64,000 nucleotides of DNA from Punica granatum (GCF_007655135.1 NC_045129.1:39743122-39807121), one strand, 5' to 3'. Counted from the stretch's first letter, positions 46,925 through 59,422 are shown. Program-made: numbers and translations. Notes: generated by a model from the sequence alone, not told the origin.

Positions 46925-47662
46925 TATACTATATATAAAAGTATGACGCGTTTCTCTAATTTTCAATATTCTAAAATTACCCATGTACCCTCTTTTAGTT
47001 TTTCGTACCCTTTCGGTTTGTGACTTTGGCCGCATACTTTCATATTATTTATGTTTATATTCAGGTTCTTTCTATCACTTTTAGTCGTATCGTTTTGGTT
47101 TGTGACTTTTGATCGCATACTTTTATAATGTTTATATTCATAATCTTTCTATTCATCATTCATTTACAACATTCCAACTTTTCTCCCCTCTTATCCGTGT
47201 CAACCGAGTTAAATCTTCATTTCAGGAACGAGTTTCATATTTTTTTTATATTGTACTGATAGGATTTTCCTTAATTAATTACGAGTATGTTGTGAACTTT
47301 CTTTCTTGGTAATCTATTGATAAGACCTTCAATAGATAAATTTAATCGTCAAATACAATTTTATATATGGAGAAATAAATTAAAAAAATTGAATTAATTA
47401 ATTTATAATTTTTGATATTATCAGTTATGTTATATTTAAATAAAAAAATTATCAATGTACATTAATTATAGTAATTCGTTCATATTCATTGATTTAGTAT
47501 CTTTAAACCAATCAATAAGATTATTGAGGATGTTAGATAATTAATTATATATTTTTTGGATGAAATTTAATTTTTATATGTTTCCTAACATTTTATAATT
47601 ATTACGTCATATTATTTAATCAAGAAATCTTTCGCGGGCAATACACGCGTAAATGCACTAAT
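46925..47662 (+). mobile_element. Third Helitron-like element, different family member
   Basis: Starts near TATACTATATATAAAAGTAT, a common plant Helitron 5' form, and ends CGCGGGCAATACACGCG, TAAATG, CACTAAT at about 47662. The interior is AT-rich without coding capacity and is not obviously similar to copies 1 and 2. The boundaries are by eye. Confidence 0.45.
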
Positions 47663-48544
47663 GTGTATATATGTGTAGGTGTGCGCGCATGTGTGGGTAC
47701 GTGTACTTTCCCGGAAATTTAAGATGGATGGGACGGATGGACCCTCACCCTCATGCTTGCATGTGATCATGCATGCACGTGAATGTGATCAGAAAATATC
47801 ACAAAACAAATCAATTACACAAAGCAGCACAGCACAACAGCCGAGCCAAATGTGTGGTGTGTGTTAGGTATGCTTCGCCCGGAGCCACGGCCAGGCCCAG
47901 CTTGTGGGCCTCACCTCACTCGCAGTCAGTCACCGACTCTCCTCATTCTCGATCCCGATCGTTGTCAAACTCGCTTCCCTCGACAATGAAATGCTCACGT
48001 GAGCTTGCTAACCATATATATATTTTTTTTCCTTTTAAATTTTTAATGTTTTTGGCACGCAGCCCAACCGTACGTGAGGTGAAAGTGGTAAGAAGCTTCC
48101 TAAAATAAAAGCTCGATCATAAGCTGAGATCAGACAATTCATTTCATTGGGTGATAGCCAGCGGCAGCAAATGAATCGACAACGAGTCTCCTGCCGTGTC
48201 GCAACGCGTAGTGAGGAGAGAGAGAGAGAGAGAGAGAGAATACTGGAAGATCTTAATTAATTAATTAATTAATCAATCAATCCGAGGAGGAGAAAACTGT
48301 TGCGTTGCGTTACATTGCAGGCCACTTGGGAATTTGGGCCTCCCCCCTTACCTTCCTTCCGACATGGGCCTGCAAAGGTTTTAGAAAAAATCATTTTAAC
48401 TGATACGAAACGATACGACAGGATACGACATTGGTCTATATTAATTAATATAACATATATATATATATATATATATTATACTTGTGGAGTCGTCCATAGT
48501 GTATGTATATATGAGATAAATTTCTATCTTTCCTTTTTATTTTC
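47663..48544. other. Intergenic DNA with microsatellites, no gene seen
   Basis: GA tract at 48215-48239, (TTAA)n at 48253-48273 and TA tract at 48453-48475. The GC-richer part at 47860-48000 has no recognisable protein. Confidence 0.45.
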
Positions 48545-48667
48545 GATTACAAGAGAAGTTCATGGACTTAATACGATGAAATGAAAATATTATATATTTA
48601 AAAAAGATTACAAGAGAAGTTCATGAACTTAATATGATGAAATGAAAATGCTATATGTCTAAAAAAA
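48545..48667. repeat. Tandem duplication of a 62-bp unit
   Basis: GATTACAAGAGAAGTTCATG begins at 48545 and again at 48607, and each is followed by 'ACTTAATAnGATGAAATGAA'. The two copies differ at a few positions. Confidence 0.8.
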
Positions 48668-49531
48668 GCGGCACAAACTTCCTTCTATTCTAACCGGCTG
48701 TAAAATTTTATAATTCGCTATGAATTAATTCATCCATAGATAACAGTAAAAAGTGACAGAGAAATTGAAACTCCCGTCTTGTCTTATAATATCTAGTCAT
48801 CGAATTAGTGTCAACTTCGACCATATATATAGATATATGATTTTATGCGGTCTACTCTCCTATATATATATACACACACACATTTTGCACATGATAAATA
48901 ATAGACGGACACACAATATGCTCACTCCACTACAGTACAAGAAGTAACAAAAGTAGAAAACAGATAAAAAGGCCAAAGCAGAGCCAGAAATTGAAGAAGA
49001 GGGAGAAAAGAGAAACATGTTCTATCCGGTCCAGTCAAGTCTATCTAGCTTACTAAGTTACTAATACATAAATATATACATATGTGTATATACTCACTCT
49101 CTTTTCTAGTGACTAGCTAGCTTAGCTTCGAGCTGACTAAGTGCATGCATGCAGATGCAGTACGGTACTACTGGCGGCAGCAGCAGCAGCAGCAGCAGAA
49201 GCAGGACAAACGAAGCGCCATGGAAGTCACCGCCGCAGCTAGCGCAGATTTCGCTTAATTATAACAATAATAATAATCATATATGTGTATGTATGTATAT
49301 ATATATATATATATGTAGGATGATAATAATTAATTAATGACGACATATCCTAAAAAATATTTAGGAGGGAGGGAGGGAGGGAATATATAATATATATTGT
49401 ATAATTCATTTGATTGATGATTAATTTGCATGCATGGATTGGAATGGAAGTGGAGTTGGAGGAGGTCGCGGACGAGATGGAAATTGAAGATAATGGGTTG
49501 TGTCGTCTCTCTCTCATCTCATCTCGAGTCA
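48668..49531. other. Intergenic DNA and 3' UTR of the EPFL gene
   Basis: Contains an AGC repeat (49178-49197), TA tracts and a GGGA repeat (49364-49381). The final 150-200 bases before 49532 are probably 3' UTR of the minus-strand gene. No other coding signal. Confidence 0.4.
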
Positions 49532-50782
49532 TCAAGGCATGTAGAGCTTGTTGCCGCATTTGCACCTCCAAGCCTCGGGGTAGTACTCAGCCGTCACTGG
49601 CGTCCCCGGCGGCACCGGCACATGGACAGGTTTGCAGGGAGTACACTTGCCGCACTTTGACGTGCACCTGGGCGGGGACGACCCTGGGCCCCCCAAATTC
49701 CGCCTGCTGCTGATGCTCATTCCAGCTATTCCCCCTATCCCCATCCTTCCTATATCATCAGTATCAATATTATTATTATTCGTAGCAGTTCCAGCTGCTA
49801 ATTCGAATTCCACTTCTGCTCCTTGTTCCTCCATCTCCATCTTTGCCTCTCTAATCTCCTCATCATCAACTTCCTGCATGCATTCCCGAGTTATAACACT
49901 ATTATGTACATATATGAGATTTTAAGATCCTGACAGTAAATGAATGAACAGCATTAATTTGCGCGCATGCATTGAAATTTGGAAGCAAACAGAGGAGGAG
50001 GAACACAGTTCCGATTGACGCGTTGACTTGAGTTGAGGGGTTGTTGGTTCAGGGAGGAGGACAGGCGGGGCGGGCCGCTAGTTACCGAGACAGACAGAGC
50101 CCACCCGTTAAGAAACACGTACGACAGTACAAGAGAAGAGAAGACAGACAGACAGGCAACATATATAGCTAATTGTAATCAAGAGTCCCACACCAAGGGA
50201 AGAGAATGTCTAATACTAATAGCATTTGATTGATTTGAGAGTCTTCTTGATCATCGAATTAATTGTTCATAATAATCATCTAGCTAGCTAGGTGATAAGT
50301 AATCGTTCATGCATGTAATACGTACGCCAAAAACATAACCATATATGAAATGCATGCATGATTATGGACAACCAACCCAACAGGGGTGGCGTACATGGAC
50401 AATAATTCCTCTCCTCGGGTCGGTCACTCGACTGACTGACTTATTACTGGATTGATTAGATTATATTAGATCAGATAGATCCATATTCAGATCAGTCATA
50501 ATATATATTCTTTATTAGTGATATTTTACCCCTTTTTTTCAATTTTTCAGTACCCAACTTCACAGTCACAGCTCTCTCTAAGTCTATGAAGCCAGAGCAG
50601 TGGACCACCCACACCCACCACAGTCACAGCACAGTACAAACCATTTTCCCAGTTCCCGTCCTGGTGTATGTGATGGACAAATTAATCATGCCCACGGCCA
50701 TGTCGGGTTTCTGCTCCATTGGAATTGGGTGGGGATTTCATTTCATTACGTATTCCGTGCATTGCATCCATCATCTCACCTC

Positions 50783-50839
<57 letters not shown>

Positions 50840-51029
50840 TCCCTGAAAGAGGAGAGGGGGCCAGATGAGATGGGAGCTTGGGGTTGGGTGAGGTCACCGC
50901 CGGCCCCGCCTCTGCTGCTGCTGCTCATGCTGATGCTGCCGGGCTTTCTTTTCCACTCTGCTCTCCTCTCGCTTCCAACCCAATGTACGTATTTGGCCTT
51001 TCTGGCTTTGTCTCCGCCTCTGTCTCTCT

Positions 51030-51070
<41 letters not shown>

Positions 51071-51880
51071 GTTTCTCTGCTAAAGAAGATCGTAATGGAG
51101 CCGTTGTGACTGACTGGACGATACAAATTTTTTTTAGATCTCATTCGTTCGTGCATCTCTTGTAAATTAAAACAGCCCGACAAGAAACCATATAAACGGG
51201 GATCAACCAGAAAGATTATATAGTTGGCTCTCTCTCTCTCCCTCTCTCTCTATATATATATATATATGTTATAATTAGTAGTGCGCTCTGGAAATTAGTA
51301 GATAGAACGTCCGGTCGACTAGCCTAGCTACTCCGATTAACATCACGCATGCATGCAGTCTATGCATTATCATTGACAGATCAATCCTTGAATCAGCCAA
51401 TTGCACGCACTCACCTGATGATCCCGCTGAGCTTTACCCGCCAACGAACACAAATTGTCTCCACCTGCAACGAGTTGCACAACAAGAAGATTAACAAAAA
51501 CATTGGGCATTCGGTTGAAGTTCAAGAAAATTAAATTAAACCCAGAAATTAAGAGGACAAAAACTTTGCATATTATACCAAAACAAAAGAAAAAAAAAGA
51601 AGGAAAAAGAAAAACAAATGCAGGGAGTACAGAGTAGAGCTAGGGAATAAGGGAGGGAGGAAGGTGGAGAAGGAAAGAACAGTAAACCACCTGTTATTGA
51701 TGATGATGATGATGATGATGAAGAACATGGTATCCTGCCGCTACTGTTGATTCCAGAGATGGCAAAAATGAGGAGGATTAGGAAGACCAACAAATTAGTT
51801 GGGGAAAGCAGAGGGCTCCTGGTGCTGCTGCTTATGGTGAACCTCAGCCTATTCCTCTTCCAGCGTAACTGTTGCTCCAT
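49532..51880 (-). CDS. EPFL: EPIDERMAL PATTERNING FACTOR-like secreted peptide (EPFL4/5/6 group), 3 exons
   Basis: Secreted signal of the EPF/EPFL family; members act through ERECTA-family receptor kinases, and the EPFL4-6 group acts in stem, inflorescence and stomatal development. Coding exons on the minus strand are 51880-51691, 51464-51415 and 49873-49532, joined in phase to 193 residues. A hydrophobic signal segment, NLLVFLILLIFAISGI (about 29-44), follows a basic N-terminus. Next come a poly-Ser run from a trinucleotide repeat and an acidic, variable propeptide. The mature C-terminus shows six cysteines (CTSKCGKCTPCKP ... WRCKCGNKLYMP) with VPVPPGTPVTAEYYPEAW, nearly invariant in EPFL4/5/6. 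Intron 2 is about 1.5 kb and contains facing GA and TC microsatellites. The total length is longer than I expect for the family because of the linker, so the upstream exon join deserves transcript support; the C-terminal exon is certain. Confidence 0.9.
50786..51067. repeat. Facing (GA)n and (TC)n microsatellites in EPFL intron 2
   Basis: A GA tract of about 50 bases (50786-50835) and a TC tract of about 35 bases (51033-51067) lie 200 bp apart within the second intron. Being complementary, they could pair in the transcript. The frames that cross them are repeat artefacts. Confidence 0.8.
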
Positions 51881-52483
51881 CTATATACTACGTACTGCTG
51901 CTACATGTAATGCAATTACAACATATGTAACCAGATACTCACTCAACTGGGGCAGGGGCTAGGTTTGGGAGCAGAGGCAGGACAGGGAGATGAATGAACG
52001 GTAGGGGGTTGGATGAAGGTAAATAATGGCTGGCAGGCCGGCAGGCAGCTACTGACCTGACCTGAGGCAGAAGATGGAATTTCTTTTTTCTCAAGGGAAA
52101 ATAAATATCAGAAAAGAACAGAACAGTGTTGGTTAGTACTAAATATATTATTCCCTGATCTCTCTCTCTCCGCGTGAAATCCGATGAGGGCTCTTTTTTC
52201 TTTTTCTTTTTTTTGCTGTATTGGGTTGGAAATGGTAATGGTATTATATCAGTTGGGGAGGAGAGACATGGCTATAATTAGGGATGGATTGATGGATGGA
52301 TGGCTGAGATGATGAGTGCCGAGTGGGGAAGCGCGCGGGGGTAGTTGAGGTTGGAAATGGGAAGCAATGGGGCCAAATGCCAAAACAAAATCAAATGGTA
52401 AGGCTCGCTTACTATATCAACTCTTCTTTCTTTTTATATAACTATGGGAGCAAGCAGTTGAAGCAGTAAGCTAATTAAAGCTA
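51881..52483. promoter_or_regulatory. Upstream region of the EPFL gene
   Basis: Contains the presumed promoter and 5' leader of the minus-strand EPFL gene. A GATGGATTGATGGATGGATG repeat lies at 52283-52302. No specific binding site is claimed. Confidence 0.3.
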
Positions 52484-52668
52484 AGAACCATCACGGGTTA
52501 ATTTAAGTGGTTTGACGCTTATTCCGTTTAAACAAAGTCTCGGATTCGAATCATTGTGAATGCAAAAAATTCATATTATGAGAGTTTTACCCATTAATGA
52601 GCCAATCTGACTCAACTAGATTAATCGGGATTCAATTGAGTTTTCGAATATCATGATTCACACCGAAA
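52484..52668 (+). mobile_element. tRNA-derived SINE, second copy of the family
   Basis: The 185-bp element has a B box-like GGATTCGAATC near 52540 and ends CACACCGAAAAA. The tail ACTAGATTAATCGGGATTCA ... TCGAATATCATG matches the SINE at 43722-43903. AAAGCTA occurs on both sides (52477-52483 and 52669-52675), a short target duplication. It is more diverged than the first copy. Confidence 0.7.
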
Positions 52669-52675
52669 AAAGCTA

Positions 52676-53445
52676 TACAGAAGAAGAAATAGCAGAGCAG
52701 CATGCCGGGGGGGGGGGGGAAAGAGAGACCCAGTGGGTGGGGGAAAAGAATACAATACTTAGGATTATAATTATAATTAGGAATTTAGGATTAGAAAGAA
52801 AGAGAGAGAAAGGAAGAAGGGATAGATAGGATCCTCTCTGGTTCAAATCCACTACTGTACTGGGCTCCGCTTCTTCCTCAGGCCAAGTCCATCCCCACAA
52901 CCGAGAATTTGATGTTAATCACTCGAATAATTATCACAATTATTTTTAATTAAAAAATTATTATTAATTTTTTCTCACTACATAATTTGAGATAGGATGA
53001 TCTAGAATTTTCTTATTTTTCACTTACTTTGGCCTAGGCAGAAGCAAAGCAGGAGAGGAGAAGGAGAGTTGAAACCCCTTGCAAATTCCAATAGTTTGTG
53101 TTGCGATTTGTGAGCCCTGACCTGATCTCTTCCTCTGCCCTGCCCCTGCTATCCCCCTTCCCATCCCCATAATTGTCTCAATTTTTTTTTCCATTCTCTC
53201 CTTTTCCTTTTTTTTTCCCGGCAAACTAAACTAAACAAAAACGGAATTCAACCACCTTTTGCAAAGTCTCCCAACAACAAATCACTATAAGCTGTTAATT
53301 AACCCAAAGAAATCACTAAGCGATTATATGATAGCCCATCGAGTAAACTGTTCATGAAAATATTACCTTCACAAGACACACACACACACACATATATATA
53401 TATACACACACACACATATACATAACCACCACACCTCCCTTATCT

Positions 53446-53480
<35 letters not shown>

Positions 53481-53724
53481 ATGCAATAAGTCCGGAAATA
53501 CCATCTGAAGTATGTGTTGTGTCGGGGCATCATTGCCGCCATACCCACCTCTTAGTTTTGTAACAACTGAAAAATAGCAATCAGAAAAATCTTGTTTTTA
53601 CGATTTAGAGTGAATCCAAATATAGATCAAACGATTGTTCCAGATGGACTATTAATTTAAAAAAATAAGATTGGATCTTTTTTTTCCATGCCGAATAGTT
53701 TTTCAAGGTCTTTGCTTGTTAAAG
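52676..53724. other. Intergenic DNA with MITE fragment and microsatellites
   Basis: A G run lies at 52707-52720. The segment 52915-53010 matches 32617-32725 in inverse orientation (dispersed repeat). CA and TA microsatellites occur at 53377-53420 and 53450-53477. No gene seen. Confidence 0.45.
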
Positions 53725-53873
53725 AAGGTGTATTAGTTTAATGGCACAAATCACCGATTAGAAACTGATAGGTCATGAGTTCATCCTCCCCGTTGGGACT
53801 TATGAACTCTTTTATATTGTTTTATTTTTTATCCTTGTATAGGACTCATTGGCCTCGTAGATGATTGAAAAAA
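53725..53873 (+). mobile_element. Possible second-family SINE
   Basis: The A box-like TTAGTTTAATGGCACAAATC is followed about 35 bp later by a B box-like GGTCATGAGTTCATCCTC, and the segment ends GATTGAAAAAAAAAA. The arrangement fits a degenerate tRNA-derived SINE, but a convincing target duplication was not found. Confidence 0.4.
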
Positions 53874-54260
53874 AAAATGTTTGTTTGCCTCTTAATACAC
53901 TTGGGAGCCTCCATCTATCCCTCCCTCTCTCTGTAATATCTTCCAAAAGATATTAAATGAGTCTAGCGGGTACGCAATATACCAAGTTTCCAATCACAAT
54001 ATGGAACAATGTTCCGTTGTATGGAGTATATATATCTTTAGTTAATTTTCTGAACCAAGCGGGATAGGGCACCAAAAGCTGGCTTGGCTTCTAATTAATC
54101 TGACTGATGAGCAAGCAATGGCATGCAATAGCAGGTTGTGTCTCCGGACCGGAGGGAGGACCCAATACGGGTCGAATACCCATGCAACATGTCCAGTCGG
54201 AGGACGTTCGAAAACAAAATATTCAATTTTAAATGACCATATACTATATATCTATCTATC

Positions 54261-55820
54261 TATCTATCTATATATATATAATATAAAACGGAACTGCGAT
54301 GACCTCAGCCACATATCCTCTAAACACTAGATTTCTAAATTGAATTTTTTCAATTTTTTGATTTTTTTTTGTAACTGTTAAGTTATTAAAATTTTAAAAA
54401 TATATAGATATAGATTTGCAAGACCAATAATTATTTTCTTGATTTTTTAACTTTCCTATAAAAGATTTTTTATTTTAATTTTTTTATATTTTCTTAAAGC
54501 AATATAATTTGCTAGATCGGTTATTATTTTTTCGATTTTTTCAGCATCTTTTGAAAATGAATTTTTGATTTATTTTAAAATTTTAGAATATATATATAGA
54601 TTTGTGAGACCCATTATTATTTTGTTAATTATTTCAACTTTCTTTAATAAATTTTTTAAAAAATTTTATTTTTAATATTTTAAATCAGTATAATTTATGA
54701 GACCTATTTTTATTTTCTTAATTTTCAGTATTTTTTACGAAACGAAATAATGATTTTTTTTGAAGTTTTAATATATATATATATATATATAGTTATAGAT
54801 TTGCGTGACTGGTTATTATTTTCTTTATTTTGTAATTTCTTTAAAAAATATTTTTTAATTTTTTTAATATTTTAAAACTGTATAATTTGTGAGATTGGTT
54901 ATTATTTTCTTGATTTTCAGCATTTTTTACAAAACGAATTAATGATTTTTTAATCTTTTAAAACTTATAGATTTATATGATTCTATACAAAATGTTATAG
55001 GTACAGATATTATGTATAACATGTTATAAATATGATGTGTTATATATTTTGTATGGTTTCATTAACCCGTGAGTCATATGAACCATTATGTATATTAAAA
55101 TTGGATAGGATCTTATTTATAAAAATATATCATATTTGTATATCTAAAGATCTCCTATCATATTTACTTTCCAAAGAAATAAATCATATTATATATCATA
55201 GGGTAAATTGCACTGGTGGTCTAAAAAGTTTTATAAATGTTTCAATATGGTACAAAAAGTTTATTTTGCTACTTGATGGTACAAAATATTTTAAAGTTAT
55301 TTCAGTATAATACAAACTGTCATATCACTATTAATACCATCAAACCATCCTTTACAATACTGTAAATTTTGCACCATCATGTAACTTACATAAAACATTT
55401 TGTACTATTAAGTTACAACTTCAAAACATTTTGCACCATCATGTAACGTCTCACAAAAATCGATTTTGCACAATCAGCGTCGACTTGATAGCGTCAATGG
55501 CAAGATAACGGTTTGTACTATACTGAAATAATTTTGAAACATTTTGTACCATCAAGTAGTAAAAAAAAAATTTGTACCATATTGAAATATTTATAAAACT
55601 TTTTGGACCACCAGTGCAATTTATCCTATATCTTATTGATATAATTCATTATTCTATCTATTAAAATAGAAAACGTTCTCTACCATATCACGAATATATA
55701 TCAAATATATAATTTTTTCCTAATGGTAAATTACAAGTTACACGCATATAGTATATAATAAAATTAAAAAAGCATAAAAATCGAATATTACCAATCTCGT
55801 GCAACGACTTTACGACTAAT
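54261..55820 (+). mobile_element. Helitron-like element containing a nested MULE-type MITE
   Basis: The 5' side near 54275 reads TATAATATAAAACGGAACTG and the 3' side ends TCTCGTGCAACGACTTTACG then ACTAAT at 55820, the CTRRT-type Helitron end. The interior repeats a phrase of the type GATTTGnGnGACCnnTTATTATTTTCTTnATTTT about five times (near 54415, 54515, 54600, 54690, 54800 and 54890), spaced about 90-110 bp. A separate element sits at 55201-55626. Boundaries approximate. Confidence 0.45.
55201..55626. mobile_element. MULE-type MITE with TIRs and 9-bp target duplication
   Basis: The left TIR GGGTAAATTGCACTGGTGGT and the right (minus strand) GGATAAATTGCACTGGTGGT are nearly identical, and the arms pair for about 120 bp. 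It is flanked by TATATCATA (55192-55200) and TATATCTTA (55627-55635), a 9-bp duplication with one difference. The 426-bp element is non-coding. Confidence 0.8.
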
Positions 55821-55826
55821 ATATAT

Positions 55827-56134
55827 GTATAGGTAGTTATTAGGAGAGTTTAGTTGGACGGGAATTAGTAATTGATCTGCATGCAACTGCAAGTGTTCGT
55901 ACGCGGGTTTCTTCTTTTTTCAAAAAGAGAAAAGGAAAATCAAACAATGCGAAAGGGAATATTAATTCATGATTTTACTTAATTACTAGAATAGGGAAGT
56001 GCAAGTGCACGTGTAGGAGATAGTAGAAGATGACCTTGCATACTATATTACTATTTCTAACCAAATTAATTATTATATGATATGACATGATGTTGCACAT
56101 ATATATGAAATATTTGTGTGTGTATATATATATA
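55827..56134. other. AT-rich spacer, nothing recognised
   Basis: Short AT-rich interval with a TA/TG microsatellite next to the following MITE. No coding signal. Confidence 0.4.
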
Positions 56135-56855
56135 GAATAAATTGCACTGATAGTCCAAAATATTTTACAAATGTTTTATTATAGTTCATAAAGTTTTTTT
56201 CGCTACATGATGGTACAAAATGTTTCAAAGTTGTTTCATGATGGTACAAATTGTCAACTCAAGCTTGACATCGTCAAGCCGACGCTGACGTGGCTACTAC
56301 GTATCATCTCCTTGCTGATGTGGCCGAAAAATTTTAAATAATTTTAAAAATTTTAAAATTTTAAAACTTTTAAAAATAATTTTAAAAATAATTTTAAATT
56401 TTAAAAACTTTTAAAAATAATTTTAAACTTATAATTTAAATTTTAATATTAAATTTAAAATAATTTTAATATTAAATTTAAAATAATTTTAATATTAAAT
56501 TTAAATTTTTTATAAAATTATTTTTTAAAATTAAAATAATTAAAATTTTAAAAAATAATTTTAAAATTTTAAAATATTTATTTTATTTTATTCTAAATTT
56601 TTACTCTTTTTTTAGACTTTTAAAAATTTTATTTTCTCTTAAATGACGTAGCGCACTATGATTGGTTCCACGTAATAAAAGTGACACATAAGACGCACCA
56701 CGTCAGCAAAATATTAACGGCGTTAGGGCCAATTGACTGTTTGTACTATCATGAAAAAAATTTAAAACATTTTGTATCATTATGTAGCGAAAAAAACTTT
56801 TTGAACCATAATAAAATATTTATAAAATATTTTGGACCGAATTTGCAATTTACCC
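56135..56855. mobile_element. Second MITE of the same family with an AT-palindromic interior
   Basis: The left end GAATAAATTGCACTGATAGT and the right (minus strand) GGGTAAATTGCAAATTCGGT match the TIRs of the element at 55201, and share 'GATGGTACAAAATGTTTCAAA' type subterminal sequence. The interior 56330-56640 is almost only A and T in repeated TTTTAAAATTTTAAAA-like palindromes. The 9 bases outside each end (ATATATATA and ATATATGTG) are similar but lie in a microsatellite, so the duplication is uncertain. Confidence 0.7.
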
Positions 56856-58742
56856 ATATATGTGTGTGTGTGTGTGTGTGATCCGAGGACGAGGATTCCA
56901 CAGTCAAGCACTCCCCGACAAAAACCTCCATGTCCAAACGCATGTCTAGCTAGCTAGGCTACTGTCCCCTTCTTCCAGGCTACTGCATAAAATACTGTTG
57001 ACATTTTCGTCTTACTATATATATATAGATATACATACATATATATGGACTTCGTCCAATATTATATTATACTTGTGGTTAATTAGAGTCCCCTATTGCC
57101 TGAGCAGAAGTGTCACGCCATGCATGCATACATGATACATCATGCACCATTCCGAGTCCTTGTTTTTTTTCCCTCTTTTTGATGAATTGCATCTTTTTGA
57201 ATCGACCTAACTTAAACCATGCATATTTCGCTAATTACCCACTATTACTTTAAACCCAAGTCTCTTCTTGTCTTTAATAAATTTTTCACCAGGCCTACAA
57301 ATAATCAAACTCAAATCTGTACTAACTTAAAAGTTCTAATCATTAGAATGGCGAGTCCAATTATCATCTTATATATCAAGAATTTTCATTGTATTTTTTT
57401 GTGTGTATTCTCCATATTTATATATATTTGTAATATATAAGCCAATTTAATTAATCGTATTCATATGGATATATATATATATATATATGTACACGTACAC
57501 ATTTGGGACTTGGGACTTGGGAAGGCCGATGAGTTCTGAGAGCAGCCTAGCTACATGTACATAATATAATCTATATACATATATATTAATATATGTAATG
57601 TATATGTAATACATATATATAATATATACATGTATATATTATATATAATATGATGATCTAGATCTATCCTTTAATTTTGTGCATGTTTCAACGTAGTCAG
57701 CCCGAGTTGGTGCACTACGCGGATTTTTTTTAAAATAAATATGCAATAATTTGATAGATGTTTATATTATAGTTACTAATAAATATAAATTTACATTGTT
57801 TCAATGTGAATAATAAACGAAACTTTTGGATTATTAGTCGGTTAAATCCATGAAAAGCCTTTCATTGAGGAGCTGAGGAGCTCACGCGCCATTAATGAAA
57901 TAAAACGTGTACAAATATATATATATATATGTCATATCATGCAGTCCCGTTTTGATCTTAATGAATTGCGGATATATAATTAGTAATAAATGAGTATATC
58001 GAGGGACATATAGGAACTTTATGTGCCATAAATACAAATTAATGTATCTATGTTTGAATGTGATGCGATGTTTATATTTGAAAAAAAAAAGAACATTTAT
58101 ATATATGGAATATTGATATTGAAATTAGCTAGGGCAAGGGGCATACATACACACACATATATATATATATATCTTACATCACAGCCATGAGTCATGGGGT
58201 CGCAAACATGTAAAATGAGGAAACAAGCTGAGATTGTCGAAAGAGATGTGGCAACCAAAATTATGGCATGTTAAAGGGAACGTACTCAGGAGGAGCCATG
58301 AAAGAAAGAGACTGATGGATGCTTTGCAGCCCCCGACAATACATATGTCATCATATATTAATTAAATTAATTATTATTGTTTGCTTCGTTCGTCATAATT
58401 AATTAATTCCCATAGGTGGCGCTCCTCCTCCTGCTCCTCTATAATTTTTTTATTACAAGAAAGGTTTATAAATTAATATAATAAAATAAAAATCTTAATA
58501 ATTATTATAGGAGTTAGTATGAACAGTCCCGTCACAAGAGTTAGACCTATAACCTCTTGATTGATAGGTAAGATCGCGCGCTACTGTACTACAACGTCTT
58601 TTCCTTCTCATTTATTAATTGTATATAAACTTTAATTAGATAAATTATTCTTATTTATTTGTGAAATTTTAATTAATCAACAAATGCATATATATATATA
58701 TATATATGTTTGGTTTTCATCATATATATATACAAATGTCCG
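56856..58742. other. AT-rich intergenic DNA, no gene seen
   Basis: TG, TA and mixed microsatellites (56862-56880, 57471-57488, 57560-57650 and 58150-58171). Short frames only. Confidence 0.45.
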
Positions 58743-58881
58743 ATCTAACTGGCTAGTTAGTCCATGTGTATATTATATATATAACATTGTAGGCGATTTT
58801 GTGTGAAGCTAATCTAACTGGCTAGTTAGTCCATGTGTATATTATATATGTAATATTGAAGGCGATTTTGTGTGAAGCTAA
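58743..58881. repeat. Tandem duplication of a 69-bp unit
   Basis: ATCTAACTGGCTAGTTAGTC starts at 58743 and at 58812, and each copy ends GGCGATTTTGTGTGAAGCTA. Copies differ at about three positions, so the duplication is recent compared with other repeats here. Confidence 0.85.
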
Positions 58882-58935
58882 CCATACTGCTATATTATAT
58901 ACATGTTCATATGGACATTGATTATAATTAATCAC

Positions 58936-58970
<35 letters not shown>

Positions 58971-59422
58971 CTAGAATATATATACTAGTGAAAGAAGGGG
59001 GAAATTAACCATGACATAATCAGACAGACGATCCAGCGAGCGAGGCGTGTGGCGTTGCCAATATATCATCAATTACACCAAGGAAATTATTAAAGGCGTT
59101 GCTAGCCGCATGCATGTATAATTTGTAACCGATGGATCGATCCATCGAATCGACGTGGATATATCGGAGTGGGAGAAAAAGAAAAGTCTTGATCATCTGC
59201 AACCATATATATATATATACATACATACATATATACATATATGTATCAGGTTGAAATGAAGAAAATTTGTGTTTTTGTTTTTTTGCATTTGTATTCATCT
59301 GAGTTGTGATTCCTTTCCTTCTGTTTGCTGCTTGTGGCGTCTGTTACAAACTACAACCAGCAACGACCCCTAAAATTGTCACTCCCTCCTAATCAATTTG
59401 CCTCGAATTTGATTGATTATTT

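Noticed and set aside
50600..51183. Overlapping frames of 135-169 residues around 50.6-51.2 kb
   Set aside because: They are produced by the GA and TC microsatellites in EPFL intron 2, and their peptides are RE/ER or SL repeats.
54118..54330. 70-residue frame starting MACNSRLCLRTGGR
   Set aside because: It runs into a TATC/TA microsatellite, has no splice context or conserved domain, and lies at the border of a Helitron-like element.
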